Positions 23,934 to 32,503 of a stretch of DNA of 54,446 nt are shown here, piece after piece (the stretch's first letter is position 1; the number at the start of each line of letters is the position of its first letter). The DNA comes from JAZUCL01 sp045639125. Its GTDB lineage: Bacteria; Bacillota; Clostridia; Oscillospirales; QAMX01. The stretch spans positions 1 through 54,446 of the forward strand of contig JAZUCL010000016.1 of the NCBI GenBank assembly GCA_045639125.1. Direction: 5' to 3'. A model generated the notes under the pieces. That model was not told the origin of the DNA. It was given only the letters and a program-made list of their open reading frames with translations, and made no database searches. The position numbers and the translations under genes were made by a program.

Positions 23934-24767
23934 ATGCCGATAAAGACCTTTAAGCCTACGACTCCGTCAAGAAGAAACATGACAGTTCTTTCTTTTGAGG
24001 GTCTGGATAAGGTAAAGCCGGAAAAGAGCCTTCTTGACAAGAATAAGAAGACAGCCGGCCGTAATAACTATGGCAGAATCACCGTTCGTCATCATGGCGG
24101 CGGTAATAAGCAAAAATATAGAATCATCGACTTCAAGAGAGATAAGATGGATATGAAAGCCACTGTTCTCACCCTTGAGTATGATCCTAACAGAAGTGCA
24201 AACATAGCACTTGTACAGTACGCAGACGGCGAGAAGCGTTACATCATCGCTCCTGTCGGACTGAACAAGGGAGACGAGATAATCTGCTCCGCAACAGCAG
24301 ATATCAAGCCCGGCAACGCACTTCCCATCGCAAATATCCCAGTCGGTACAGTTATCCACAACATAGAACTTTATCCCGGTAAGGGTGCTCAACTTGTAAG
24401 AAGTGCAGGCGGAGCAGCACAACTTATGGCAAAGGATAACGGTACAGCACAGGTAAGACTTCCCTCCGGTGAAGTACGTATCATTCGTCTTGACTGTAAG
24501 GCAACAATCGGTCAGGTAGGCAATCTTGACCACGAGAACGTACAAATCGGTAAGGCTGGTAGAAAACGCCACATGGGCATTCGTCCTACCGTACGTGGTA
24601 GCGTAATGAACCCTTGTGATCACCCCCACGGCGGTGGTGAGGGCAAGAGCCCCATCGGTCGTCCGGGTCCTGTTACCCCCTGGGGCAAGCCCACTCTCGG
24701 TTACAAGACTCGTAAGAAGAATCACCGCACTGACAAGTTCATTGTCAAGCGCCGTGGCAGCAAGTAA
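23934..24767 (+). CDS. rplB: 50S ribosomal protein L2
   Basis: The 277-aa protein has the L2 core with HHGGGNKQKYR, VGNLDHENVQIGKAGRKRHMG and the C-terminal NPCDHPHGGGEGKSPIGRPG loop whose histidine is important at the peptidyl transferase centre. The ATG at 23934 has GGGAG at a proper distance; a GTG at 23925 overlaps that site and is rejected. Confidence 0.99.
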   Translation: MPIKTFKPTTPSRRNMTVLSFEGLDKVKPEKSLLDKNKKTAGRNNYGRITVRHHGGGNKQKYRIIDFKRDKMDMKATVLTLEYDPNRSANIALVQYADGEKRYIIAPVGLNKGDEIICSATADIKPGNALPIANIPVGTVIHNIELYPGKGAQLVRSAGGAAQLMAKDNGTAQVRLPSGEVRIIRLDCKATIGQVGNLDHENVQIGKAGRKRHMGIRPTVRGSVMNPCDHPHGGGEGKSPIGRPGPVTPWGKPTLGYKTRKKNHRTDKFIVKRRGSK

Positions 24768-24782
24768 TTAGGGAGGATTAAG

Positions 24783-25064
24783 ATGAGCAGAAGTATTAAA
24801 AAGGGCCCATTCGTGGCACCTGAGCTTTATAAGAGAGTCATTGCACTCAACGAGGCCGGCGAAAAGCGTATGCTCAAGACCTGGTCCAGAGCATCGACCA
24901 TCTTCCCGGACTTTGTTGGACATACCATTGCAGTCCATGACGGCAGAAAGCATGTTCCGGTATATATTACTGAGGATATGGTCGGACACAGACTCGGTGA
25001 GTTTGCTCCCACACGTACCTACAAGGGTCACGCTGGAAGCAAGACCTCCAACAATGGCAAGTAA
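24783..25064 (+). CDS. rpsS: 30S ribosomal protein S19
   Basis: The 93-aa protein has the S19 signatures SIKKGPFV at the start, KTWSRASTIFPDFVGHTIAVHDG in the middle and LGEFAPTRTYKGHAG near the end. S19 contacts S13 and the A-site tRNA in the 30S head. It is spaced 15 bp after rplB with GGGAGG. Confidence 0.99.
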   Translation: MSRSIKKGPFVAPELYKRVIALNEAGEKRMLKTWSRASTIFPDFVGHTIAVHDGRKHVPVYITEDMVGHRLGEFAPTRTYKGHAGSKTSNNGK

Positions 25065-25077
25065 GGGAGGATAAAAC

Positions 25078-25413
25078 ATGAAAGCCGTAGCATATTTAAG
25101 ACACGTTCGCATCTCTCCCCGTAAGGTGAAGATAGTATGCGACCTTATCAGAGGAAAGAAAGTAGCAGATGCTGCTAATATCCTCATGCACACCCCCAAG
25201 GCTGCTTCCGAGCCGATGATGAAGCTTCTCAAGAGTGCAGTCGCAAACGCAGAGAACAACTTCTCCATGAATGTTGAAAATCTGATCGTTTCCGAGGTAT
25301 TTGCGTGCCCCGGCCCCACACTCAAGCGTATTATGCCAAGAGCACAGGGCAGAGCGTTCCGCATTTTGAAGAGAACTTCCCACATCACGTTGGCAGTAAC
25401 AGAGAAAGAGTAA
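25078..25413 (+). CDS. rplV: 50S ribosomal protein L22
   Basis: The 111-aa protein has the N-terminal RHVRISPRKVKIVCDLIRGK motif and the C-terminal beta-hairpin PRAQGRAFRILKRTSHITLAV that narrows the exit tunnel and is a macrolide-resistance hotspot; no unusual change is obvious. It is 13 bp after rpsS. Confidence 0.99.
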   Translation: MKAVAYLRHVRISPRKVKIVCDLIRGKKVADAANILMHTPKAASEPMMKLLKSAVANAENNFSMNVENLIVSEVFACPGPTLKRIMPRAQGRAFRILKRTSHITLAVTEKE

Positions 25414-25428
25414 GCGAGGAGGTAGGTT

Positions 25429-26268
25429 ATGGGCCAGAAAGTAAATCCCCACGGTTTGCGTGTAGGCGTTATCAAGGAGTGGGATTCCAGATGGTACGCC
25501 AGAAACGAAAAGGTAGGCGACCTTCTCGTAGAAGATGCAAAGATTCGTGAGTATATCAAAAAGCGTAATTATGACGCAGGTATCGCCAAAATTGAAATTG
25601 AGAGAAATGCACATGGTGTGCGTGTAATCATCAACTGTGCAAGAGCCGGTATCATTATTGGTAGAGGCGGCACAGACATTGAAAAACTCCGTGCAGAACT
25701 TGAAAAACTCACAGGAAAGACCGTAAAACTTGACATCGCAGAGGTAAGAAACCCTGATTTGAATGCACAACTTGTTGCAGAGAACATCGCATCTCAACTT
25801 GAGAAGCGTGTAAGTTTCCGTAGAGCAATGAAGCAGTGCATGATGCGTGCAACCAAGGCAGGTGCAAAGGGTATCAAGACAACCTGTGGCGGTCGTCTTG
25901 GCGGTGCAGAAATTGCAAGAAGCGAAACATACCATGAGGGTACAATTCCGCTTCAGACAATTCGTGCTGACATCGACTACGGTTTTGCCGAGGCACACAC
26001 CACCTATGGTCGTATCGGTGTAAAGGTATGGATCTACAAGGGCGAGGTTTTGACCTCCGGTCCTCGTATGTCTACAGTAGAAGTACCGAAGAACGACCGT
26101 CGTGATCGCAGAAATGACCGCCGTGACAATCGTCGTGACGGACAGTCTGGTGATCGCCGTCAAGGTGGCTTTAGACGTGATAACAACAATGGAAATCGTG
26201 AGGGACGTCCCGGCGGTTTCAGAAATAACAGCGCAAGAGCACCCAAGCCGGAAGGAGGCAACCAGTAA
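25429..26268 (+). CDS. rpsC: 30S ribosomal protein S3 with a charged C-terminal extension
   Basis: The 279-aa protein has the KH domain (ARAGIIIGRGGTDIEKLRAEL) and the C-terminal S3 domain (GRLGGAEIARSE, TYGRIGVKVWIYKGE). After about residue 220 a 55-residue tail rich in Arg, Asp, Asn and Gly follows (RRDRRNDRRDNRRDG and similar), absent from the roughly 210-230-aa standard S3. Such disordered basic tails occur in some Clostridia. The stop shares a base with the rplP start. Confidence 0.98.
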   Translation: MGQKVNPHGLRVGVIKEWDSRWYARNEKVGDLLVEDAKIREYIKKRNYDAGIAKIEIERNAHGVRVIINCARAGIIIGRGGTDIEKLRAELEKLTGKTVKLDIAEVRNPDLNAQLVAENIASQLEKRVSFRRAMKQCMMRATKAGAKGIKTTCGGRLGGAEIARSETYHEGTIPLQTIRADIDYGFAEAHTTYGRIGVKVWIYKGEVLTSGPRMSTVEVPKNDRRDRRNDRRDNRRDGQSGDRRQGGFRRDNNNGNREGRPGGFRNNSARAPKPEGGNQ

Positions 26269-26711
26269 TGCTTCTGCCTAAGAGAGTAAAATACCGCAGA
26301 GTACACAGAGGTCGTCTGACCGGTAAAGCGTACCGCGGCAATAAGGTATCCCATGGCGAGTTCGGACTTGTGTCCCTTGAGCCCGCATGGATCACCTCAA
26401 ATCAGATTGAGGCAGCCCGTATCGCCATGACTCGTTACATCAAGCGTGGTGGTCAGGTCTGGATCAAGATTTTCCCCGACAAGCCTGTAACAGAAAAGCC
26501 TGCTGAAACTCGAATGGGTTCCGGTAAAGGCTCACCTGAGTACTGGGTAGCAGTCGTAAAGCCCGGTCGAGTAATGTTCGAGATCGGCGGCGTAAGTGAA
26601 GCGGACGCTCGTGAGGCTATGCGCCTTGCAAGTTACAAACTTCCTGTAAAGACTAAGTTTATTAAGCGTGAGACGCTTGAAACCAAGGGCGGTGAAGAGA
26701 ATGAAGGCTAA
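26268..26711 (+). CDS. rplP: 50S ribosomal protein L16
   Basis: The 147-aa protein begins MLLPKRVKYRRVHRGRLTGKA and has the ARIAMTRYIKRGGQVWIKIFPDKPVTEKP-type core and RMGSGKGSPEYWVAVV loop. L16 organises the A-site and helps the 50S mature. The start overlaps the rpsC stop by one base, and the end overlaps rpmC by 11 bp. Confidence 0.99.
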   Translation: MLLPKRVKYRRVHRGRLTGKAYRGNKVSHGEFGLVSLEPAWITSNQIEAARIAMTRYIKRGGQVWIKIFPDKPVTEKPAETRMGSGKGSPEYWVAVVKPGRVMFEIGGVSEADAREAMRLASYKLPVKTKFIKRETLETKGGEENEG

Positions 26712-26898
26712 AGAGATACGTGAAATGAGCGTTGAGGAATTGAATGTCAAGCTTAACGACCTGAAGAAAGACCTCTTCAACCTTCGTTTCCAAAACGCAA
26801 CCAACCAGCTGGAAAATCCCATGAAGATAGTTGATGTCCGTCACGATATCGCCAGAGTAAAGACGATTATTCGTGAAAAGACCGGCTCGGCAATGTAA
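26701..26898 (+). CDS. rpmC: 50S ribosomal protein L29
   Basis: The 65-aa two-helix protein begins MKAKEIREMSVEELNVKL and contains DLFNLRFQNATNQLENP, typical of L29. The ATG at 26701 is chosen over longer upstream readings, which lie inside rplP and do not match the family. Confidence 0.98.
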   Translation: MKAKEIREMSVEELNVKLNDLKKDLFNLRFQNATNQLENPMKIVDVRHDIARVKTIIREKTGSAM

Positions 26899-26913
26899 GG
26901 GAGGTAACATAAA

Positions 26914-27171
26914 ATGGAACAAAGAGCTTACCGCAAGACAAGAGTCGGACGTGTTGTATCCAATAAGATGGATAAGACCATCGTGGTTGCAATCGAGGAT
27001 AAAGTTAAGCATCCGTTATACAAGAAAATCATGAAGAACACCTACAAACTGAAGGCACATGATGAACTCAACACATGCTCCATCGGTGATACTGTAGAGG
27101 TTATGGAGACACGTCCATTGTCTAAGGACAAGAGATGGCGTCTCGTAAGAATTATCGAAAAAGCTCGCTAA
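26914..27171 (+). CDS. rpsQ: 30S ribosomal protein S17
   Basis: The 85-aa OB-fold protein shows RKTRVGRVVSNKMDKTIVVAIE, HPLYKKI and the C-terminal ETRPLSKDKRWRLVRIIEKAR, all typical of S17. It is a primary 16S rRNA binder. GGGAGG lies upstream. Confidence 0.99.
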   Translation: MEQRAYRKTRVGRVVSNKMDKTIVVAIEDKVKHPLYKKIMKNTYKLKAHDELNTCSIGDTVEVMETRPLSKDKRWRLVRIIEKAR

Positions 27172-27186
27172 AGGAGGCAATTTACA

Positions 27187-27555
27187 ATGGTACAGCAGGA
27201 AAGTCTGTTAAAAGTTGCTGACAACACCGGCGCCAAGGAAGTAAAGTGCATCCGTGTTTTGGGCGGCTCGGTAGTAAAGTATGGCAACATCGGCGACGTT
27301 ATCGTTTGTTCCGTTCGCAAGGCAGCACCTGGCGGACAGGTAAAGAAGGGTGACGTTGTAAAGGCGGTAATCGTAAGATCCGCACATGGTATGCGTCGTG
27401 CCGATGGCAGTTACGTTAAGTTTGACGACAACGCAGCAGTCATCATCAAGGAGGATAAGAATCCTCGTGGCACACGTATTTTTGGTCCGGTTGCGAGAGA
27501 ACTTCGTGAGAAGGATTTCATGAAGATTTTGTCTCTTGCTCCCGAAGTATTGTAA
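27187..27555 (+). CDS. rplN: 50S ribosomal protein L14
   Basis: The 122-aa protein begins MVQQESLLKVADNTGAKEVKCIRVLGG and ends FMKILSLAPEVL, the full L14 pattern. L14 forms intersubunit bridges and is the docking site of the silencing factor RsfS. It is spaced 15 bp after rpsQ with AAGGAGG. Confidence 0.99.
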   Translation: MVQQESLLKVADNTGAKEVKCIRVLGGSVVKYGNIGDVIVCSVRKAAPGGQVKKGDVVKAVIVRSAHGMRRADGSYVKFDDNAAVIIKEDKNPRGTRIFGPVARELREKDFMKILSLAPEVL

Positions 27556-27567
27556 GGAGGGACCAAA

Positions 27568-27885
27568 ATGAATTCACTCAAGCTTAAAAAGGGAGATACA
27601 GTATTAGTAATCTCCGGCAAAGATAAGGGCAAAAAGGGTAAGATTATTACCACCAATCCTGAAACAGGCAAGGTAATTGTAGAGGGAGTCAACATGGCAA
27701 CCGTACACACCAAGCCAAAGAAGGCTGGCGAAAGCGGCGGTATCGTTTCCAAGGAAGCGGCACTTGCGGCTTGTAAGGTAATGGCAGTGTGCCCGAAGTG
27801 TCACAAGGCTACACGTCTTAAGATAGACGTAAATGCAAAGGGCGAGAAGACTCGTGTTTGCAAGGCTTGTGGCAACACATTATAA
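27568..27885 (+). CDS. rplX: 50S ribosomal protein L24
   Basis: The 105-aa protein has the KOW motif KGDTVLVISGKDKGKKGKII (residues 8-27), KPKKAGESGGIV and a C-terminal CxxC pair (CPKCHK, CKACG), a zinc-type L24 variant. L24 initiates 50S assembly. Confidence 0.98.
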   Translation: MNSLKLKKGDTVLVISGKDKGKKGKIITTNPETGKVIVEGVNMATVHTKPKKAGESGGIVSKEAALAACKVMAVCPKCHKATRLKIDVNAKGEKTRVCKACGNTL

Positions 27886-27902
27886 GAAGGGAGCACTGAG
27901 GA

Positions 27903-28442
27903 ATGGCACGTCTTAAGGACAAGTATGTAAACGAAGTTGCACCTGCTCTTATGAAGAAATTCGAGTACAAGAGCGTAATGCAGATTCCGAAGTTTGATAA
28001 AATTGTAATCAATATCGGCTGCGGCGAGGCAAAGGACAACGCAAAGGCAATCGACTCATGCGTAAACGACCTTACAGTAATCACAGGTCAAAAGCCCCTT
28101 GTCACAAAAGCACGCAAGTCCGTTGCGAACTTCAAACTCAGAGAAGGTATGCCAATTGGCGTAAAGGTAACACTCCGTGGCGAGCGTATGTGGGAGTTTA
28201 TGGATAGACTCTTCAACGTAGCACTCCCCCGAGTACGTGACTTCCGTGGTATCAGCGCAAAGGCGTTTGACGGCCGTGGAAACTACGCATTGGGCCTTAA
28301 AGAGCAGCTCATTTTCCCCGAAATTGAGTATGATAAAATAGACAAAATCCGTGGTATGGATATAGCATTCGTAACTACGGCAAAGACCGACGAAGAGGCC
28401 AAAGAGCTTTTATCGCTCATGGGCGCACCGTTTGAGAAGTAA
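27903..28442 (+). CDS. rplE: 50S ribosomal protein L5
   Basis: The 179-aa protein has IPKFDKIVINIGCGEA, the TGQKPLVTKARKSVANFKLREG motif and DFRGISAKAFDGRGNYALG, all L5 hallmarks. L5 binds 5S rRNA and the P-site tRNA. Length is standard. It is 18 bp after rplX. Confidence 0.99.
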   Translation: MARLKDKYVNEVAPALMKKFEYKSVMQIPKFDKIVINIGCGEAKDNAKAIDSCVNDLTVITGQKPLVTKARKSVANFKLREGMPIGVKVTLRGERMWEFMDRLFNVALPRVRDFRGISAKAFDGRGNYALGLKEQLIFPEIEYDKIDKIRGMDIAFVTTAKTDEEAKELLSLMGAPFEK

Positions 28443-28460
28443 GGGAGGAGAGCAAACGCT

Positions 28461-28646
28461 ATGGCAAAGAAATCTATGGTCTTAAAACAGCAACGCACTC
28501 CGAAGTTCTCTACAAGAGGCTACAACAGATGTAAGTTGTGTGGCAGACCCCACGCTTATCTGAGAGATTACGGAATCTGCCGTATCTGCTTCAGAGAACT
28601 TGCATATAAGGGTCAAATCCCCGGCGTAAGAAAAGCAAGCTGGTAA
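28461..28646 (+). CDS. rpsN: 30S ribosomal protein S14, zinc type (S14Z)
   Basis: The 61-aa short form has four zinc ligands (CKLCG and CRICF), typical of zinc-type S14 of Firmicutes. The ending KGQIPGVRKASW is characteristic. It lies between rplE and rpsH as in other spc operons. Confidence 0.98.
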   Translation: MAKKSMVLKQQRTPKFSTRGYNRCKLCGRPHAYLRDYGICRICFRELAYKGQIPGVRKASW

Positions 28647-28662
28647 GAGGAGGAAAAATACA

Positions 28663-29061
28663 ATGCATATTACGGATCCTATTGCCGATATGCTGACGAG
28701 ATTGCGTAACGCAGCATCTGCTCGTCACGACTCGGTAGATGTACCGGCATCCAACATGAAGAAGGCAATTGCAAATATCCTTCTCGAGGAAGGCTACATT
28801 AAGAACGTCAACATTATAGACGATGGTGGACAGGGACTTATTCGCATCACTCTCAAGTATGGAGAAGACAACAAGTGTGCAATCACAGGATTGCGTCGAG
28901 TTTCCAAGCCTGGTTTGAGAGTATATGCAAACAGTGAGGAGATGCCCAAGGTTCTCCGTGGTCTTGGTATCGTTGTCGTATCTACTTCCAAGGGCGTAAT
29001 GACTGATAAGGCCGCACGTGCAGCAAACGTCGGCGGCGAAGTCCTCGCCTTCATCTGGTAA
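28663..29061 (+). CDS. rpsH: 30S ribosomal protein S8
   Basis: The 132-aa protein has DPIADMLTRLRNA at the N-terminus and GIVVVSTSKGVMTDKAAR with GGEVLAFIW at the C-terminus. In E. coli S8 represses the spc operon by binding mRNA near rplE; whether this occurs here is not shown. Confidence 0.99.
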   Translation: MHITDPIADMLTRLRNAASARHDSVDVPASNMKKAIANILLEEGYIKNVNIIDDGGQGLIRITLKYGEDNKCAITGLRRVSKPGLRVYANSEEMPKVLRGLGIVVVSTSKGVMTDKAARAANVGGEVLAFIW

Positions 29062-29072
29062 GGAGGAAGAAG

Positions 29073-29618
29073 ATGTCTAGAATTGGTAGAATGCCTATCG
29101 CAATTCCTGCGGGTGTCGAAGTAAAGATTTCCGGTCAGGACATTAGCGTAAAGGGACCAAAGGGTACCCTTAACATGACCGTTACAACCCCCATCGTGGC
29201 AAAGGTAGAAGGAAGCGAAATCCTTGTTACCCGTCCCGATGATGAAAAAGAGAACCGTGCACTTCACGGTCTCAACCGTTCACTTATTGCAAACATGGTA
29301 AAGGGCGTCAGCGAAGGTTTCTCAAAGGAACTTGAGGTAAATGGCGTTGGTTACAGAGTTGCAAAGCAGGGCAAGTCGTTGAAGATGAACCTTGGTTTCT
29401 CTCACGATGTAATCGTAGACGAGATTCCGGGGATCACAATCGACTGTCCCGCACCTAACAAGATTATCGTTTCCGGTCCCGACAAGCAAATTGTAGGACA
29501 GTTTGCAGCAGAGATCCGCGAGAAGAGACCCCCTGAGCCTTATAAGGGCAAGGGCATCAAATATGTCGACGAAGTTATCATCCGTAAGGAAGGTAAGACC
29601 GGCGGCAAGAAGAAGTAA
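29073..29618 (+). CDS. rplF: 50S ribosomal protein L6
   Basis: The 181-aa protein has two tandem alpha-beta repeats starting MSRIGRMPIAIPAGVEV and ends with RPPEPYKGKGIKYVDEVIIRKEGK, the L6 signature. It lies near the sarcin-ricin loop and factor-binding site. It is 11 bp after rpsH. Confidence 0.99.
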   Translation: MSRIGRMPIAIPAGVEVKISGQDISVKGPKGTLNMTVTTPIVAKVEGSEILVTRPDDEKENRALHGLNRSLIANMVKGVSEGFSKELEVNGVGYRVAKQGKSLKMNLGFSHDVIVDEIPGITIDCPAPNKIIVSGPDKQIVGQFAAEIREKRPPEPYKGKGIKYVDEVIIRKEGKTGGKKK

Positions 29619-29633
29619 GGAAGGTGTGCTTAG

Positions 29634-29993
29634 ATGGTATCCAGAAAAGACGCAAATAAGCAGCGCCTGCTCCGTCATCGCCGAGTACGTGGAAAGATTT
29701 CCGGCACAGCCGGCAGACCACGTCTCAGCGTATACAGAAGCGTTGCAAACATCTACGCTCAGATCATTGATGACAAGAGTGGCGTGACTTTGTGCAGTGC
29801 ATCCTCTCTCGAGAAGGATTTCAATGCCTACGGCGGCAACTGCGAAGCGGCCAAGAAGATAGGCCTTGCTATTGCAGAGCGTGCAAAGGCTAAGGGCATT
29901 TCTCAAGTAGTATTTGACCGTGGTGGATATGAGTACCATGGCCGAGTAAAGAGTTTGGCAGAAGGCGCTCGTGAGGGCGGCCTGCAGTTCTAA
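29634..29993 (+). CDS. rplR: 50S ribosomal protein L18
   Basis: The 119-aa protein has the basic N-terminus RHRRVRGKISGTAGRPRLSVYRS that binds 5S rRNA and the C-terminal FDRGGYEYHGRVKSLAEGAREGGLQF, typical of L18. Confidence 0.99.
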   Translation: MVSRKDANKQRLLRHRRVRGKISGTAGRPRLSVYRSVANIYAQIIDDKSGVTLCSASSLEKDFNAYGGNCEAAKKIGLAIAERAKAKGISQVVFDRGGYEYHGRVKSLAEGAREGGLQF

Positions 29994-30011
29994 GAAGGAG
30001 GGGGTAAACAA

Positions 30012-30515
30012 ATGGCTAAATTGATTGACGCTTCTACCCTCGAACTTCAAGAGAGAGTAGTAGCGCTTAACAGAGTATCCAAGACCGTAAAAGGTGGTCG
30101 TATCTTCAAGTTTACTGCACTCGTTGTAGTAGGCAACGGAGATGGCATCGTAGGTTTCGGTCTGGGCAAGGCATCAGAAGTACCGGACGCAATTCGCAAG
30201 GGTATGGAAGACGCAAGAAAGAACCTCAAGAAGATTTCTCTTAAGGGAACAACGATTCCACACGAAGTTATCGGAAAGTTTGGTGCAGCAAGAGTAATGC
30301 TCAAGCCTGCAGCACCCGGTACCGGTGTAATCGCAGGCGGTGCAGTTCGTGCCGTATTGGAGATGGTAGGTATTAAGGATATTCGTACTAAGTGCCTTCG
30401 TTCCAACAATCCGCAGAACATAGTAACCGCAACTATGATGGGTCTTGAGTCTTTGAGAAGTGCTGAGCAGGTAGCCGCTACCCGCAACAAGACAATCAAG
30501 GAAATTAAGGCATAG
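30012..30515 (+). CDS. rpsE: 30S ribosomal protein S5
   Basis: The 167-aa protein has the double-stranded RNA-binding N-terminal domain (LNRVSKTVKGGRIFKFTALVVVG with GIVGFGLGKASEVPDAIRKG) and the C-terminal GIKDIRTKCLRSNNPQN motif. S5 affects decoding fidelity and helicase activity at the mRNA entry. AAGGAGG lies upstream. Confidence 0.99.
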   Translation: MAKLIDASTLELQERVVALNRVSKTVKGGRIFKFTALVVVGNGDGIVGFGLGKASEVPDAIRKGMEDARKNLKKISLKGTTIPHEVIGKFGAARVMLKPAAPGTGVIAGGAVRAVLEMVGIKDIRTKCLRSNNPQNIVTATMMGLESLRSAEQVAATRNKTIKEIKA

Positions 30516-30526
30516 GAGGAGTAACA

Positions 30527-30709
30527 ATGGCAAACATCAAAATTACGCTGGTTAAGAGCCTGAGCGGAAGAAATGTAAAGCACATTGCTACTGCACAGAG
30601 CCTTGGTTTGAAGAAGATCAACGACAAAACCATCCAGCCGGATAATGCACAAACCCGTGGCAAGATTGCAAAAATCGGTTATCTTCTCAAGACGGAAGAC
30701 GCTGAATAA
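30527..30709 (+). CDS. rpmD: 50S ribosomal protein L30
   Basis: The 60-aa protein reads IKITLVKSLSGR at the start and a core with LGLKKINDKT, the bacterial L30 pattern. It is between rpsE and rplO as usual, 11 bp after rpsE. Confidence 0.98.
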   Translation: MANIKITLVKSLSGRNVKHIATAQSLGLKKINDKTIQPDNAQTRGKIAKIGYLLKTEDAE

Positions 30710-30748
30710 ATTGCTTTTTGCTTTGGGAAGTGAAAGGAATGAAACAAA

Positions 30749-31189
30749 ATGAAGTTATATGAACTCTCCCCTGCGCCCGGCTCCGTAAAGGAGGGCAAGC
30801 GTAAGGGTCGTGGTACTGGCTCCGGTAACGGTAAGACCGGTGGCCGTGGTCATAAGGGTCAAAACGCTCGCTCCGGCGGTGGTGTTCGTCCCGGCTTTGA
30901 AGGCGGTCAGATGCCTCTGACTCGTCAACTTCCGAAGCGTGGCTTTACAAATATCTTTGCAACAAGATACACACCCGTAAACGTATATCAACTTGAGAAG
31001 TTCGACAACGGTACAGTTGTTACCGTTGAAATGCTTGCTGAGGCAGGTCTTGTAACAAAGGAACTTGACGGCGTTAAGATTCTTGGCAAGGGCGAACTTA
31101 CAAAGAAACTTACCGTACAGGCAAAGGCTTTCTCTGAGTCTGCAAAGGCAAAAATCGAAGCAGCAGGCGGAAAGGCTGAGGTGGTATAA
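30749..31189 (+). CDS. rplO: 50S ribosomal protein L15
   Basis: The 146-aa protein begins MKLYELSPAPGSVKEGKRKGRG and has the Gly/Arg-rich extension GSGNGKTGGRGHKGQNARSG that penetrates the 50S. The secY ATG follows its stop codon by 1 bp, indicating coupling. Confidence 0.99.
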   Translation: MKLYELSPAPGSVKEGKRKGRGTGSGNGKTGGRGHKGQNARSGGGVRPGFEGGQMPLTRQLPKRGFTNIFATRYTPVNVYQLEKFDNGTVVTVEMLAEAGLVTKELDGVKILGKGELTKKLTVQAKAFSESAKAKIEAAGGKAEVV

Positions 31190-31190
31190 T

Positions 31191-32480
31191 ATGTGGCAGA
31201 CCTTAGTAAACGCATGGCGTACTCCGGAACTGCGGAAGAAGCTGTTATTTACACTTTTGGTTGTCATCATTTACCGCTTTGGTTCTGTCGTACTGACTGT
31301 TCCTTATGTTGACCTTGAATCTGTACGACTTTTGTTCGATAGTTTCACAGCAGACGGTAATCTGCTTGGTTATCTGAACGTATTAACCGGTGGAGCGCTG
31401 AGTAACGCCACCATCTTTGCAATGAGTATTACACCTTATATTAACGCCTCCATTATAATTCAACTTCTCACAATTGCAATTCCTGCTCTTGAGAGAATTG
31501 CAAAAGAGGGCGGCGAAGAAGGCAAGAAGAAAATTGCTTCCATCACTCGTTATTCAACAGTGGTATTGGGCCTTATTCAGGGCTTTACCTACTACATTCT
31601 CCTTAAAAATCAGCACTTGCTTACAAGAACTGATATCTGGAGTGCGATTGTTATTATCTTGAGTTTCACTGCAGGTACAGCAATCGTTATGTGGCTTGGT
31701 GAAAACATCACAGAAAAGGGTATCGGCAACGGTATTTCAATTTTACTGTTTGTATCCATTATTGCACGTATCCCTGCACTTGTTCAGACCGTTATTGCAT
31801 ACAGCATGATGGGCTTGTGGCAGGCACTTGCAATGGTTCTCTTCATTGTAGTAGCATTGGCGATGATTATTTTCATCATTTATGTAAACAGTGCAGAGCG
31901 TCGTGTACCCATTCAGTATGCAAAGCGTATGGTTGGCAGAAAGATGTATGGTGGTCAGGCTACCAACTTGCCTATTAAGGTAAATCTTTCCGGCGTACTT
32001 CCTGTAATCTTTGCGTCAACAATTCTTATGCTGCCCGGTACAATTATCCAGTTCATGAATCCTGCAGAGGGTACATGGCTCTATTCACTGGGACAGTTCT
32101 TTAGGGCTGATAGTTGGTTCTACATCATTATGTATGTACTTCTTATCATCGGCTTCGGCTACTTCTATGCATCAATTCAGTTTAACCCTGTAGAAGTTGC
32201 CAATAACTTAAAGAAGAATGGCGGTTTTGTCATGGGCTATCGTCCTGGCAGACCCACTTCTGAGTTTTTGACTAAAATCCTTAGCAAAATCACATTCATT
32301 GGATCTGTATTCCTTGTTGTAATTGCTGTTGGACCAATCCTTATCGGTAAATTCACCGGTATGAATGCGGTTACTCTTTCCGGTACATCTATCCTTATTC
32401 TTGTAGGTGTTGCACTTGAAACAGTACAGCAGATTGAAGCACAACTTATGATGCGTCATTACAAGGGCTTCCTTGAATAA
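31191..32480 (+). CDS. secY: Preprotein translocase subunit SecY
   Basis: The 429-aa protein has ten predicted membrane helices, the plug region near residues 50-65 (FTADGNLLGYLNVLTGGALSNATIF), the GISPY-like MSITPYINASI motif and the cytoplasmic loop ITEKGIGNGISILLF. SecY forms the protein-conducting channel with SecE and SecG. The start is the ATG at 31191, 1 bp after the rplO stop; a longer reading starts inside rplO and has no membrane character. Confidence 0.98.
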   Translation: MWQTLVNAWRTPELRKKLLFTLLVVIIYRFGSVVLTVPYVDLESVRLLFDSFTADGNLLGYLNVLTGGALSNATIFAMSITPYINASIIIQLLTIAIPALERIAKEGGEEGKKKIASITRYSTVVLGLIQGFTYYILLKNQHLLTRTDIWSAIVIILSFTAGTAIVMWLGENITEKGIGNGISILLFVSIIARIPALVQTVIAYSMMGLWQALAMVLFIVVALAMIIFIIYVNSAERRVPIQYAKRMVGRKMYGGQATNLPIKVNLSGVLPVIFASTILMLPGTIIQFMNPAEGTWLYSLGQFFRADSWFYIIMYVLLIIGFGYFYASIQFNPVEVANNLKKNGGFVMGYRPGRPTSEFLTKILSKITFIGSVFLVVIAVGPILIGKFTGMNAVTLSGTSILILVGVALETVQQIEAQLMMRHYKGFLE

Positions 32481-32503
32481 GCATTTGCTTAGGGAGTAGA
32501 ATT

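Noticed and set aside
25096..26163. 355-codon minus-strand frame opposite rplV and rpsC
   Set aside because: It is a shadow of conserved genes, cysteine-rich by chance, with no family similarity.
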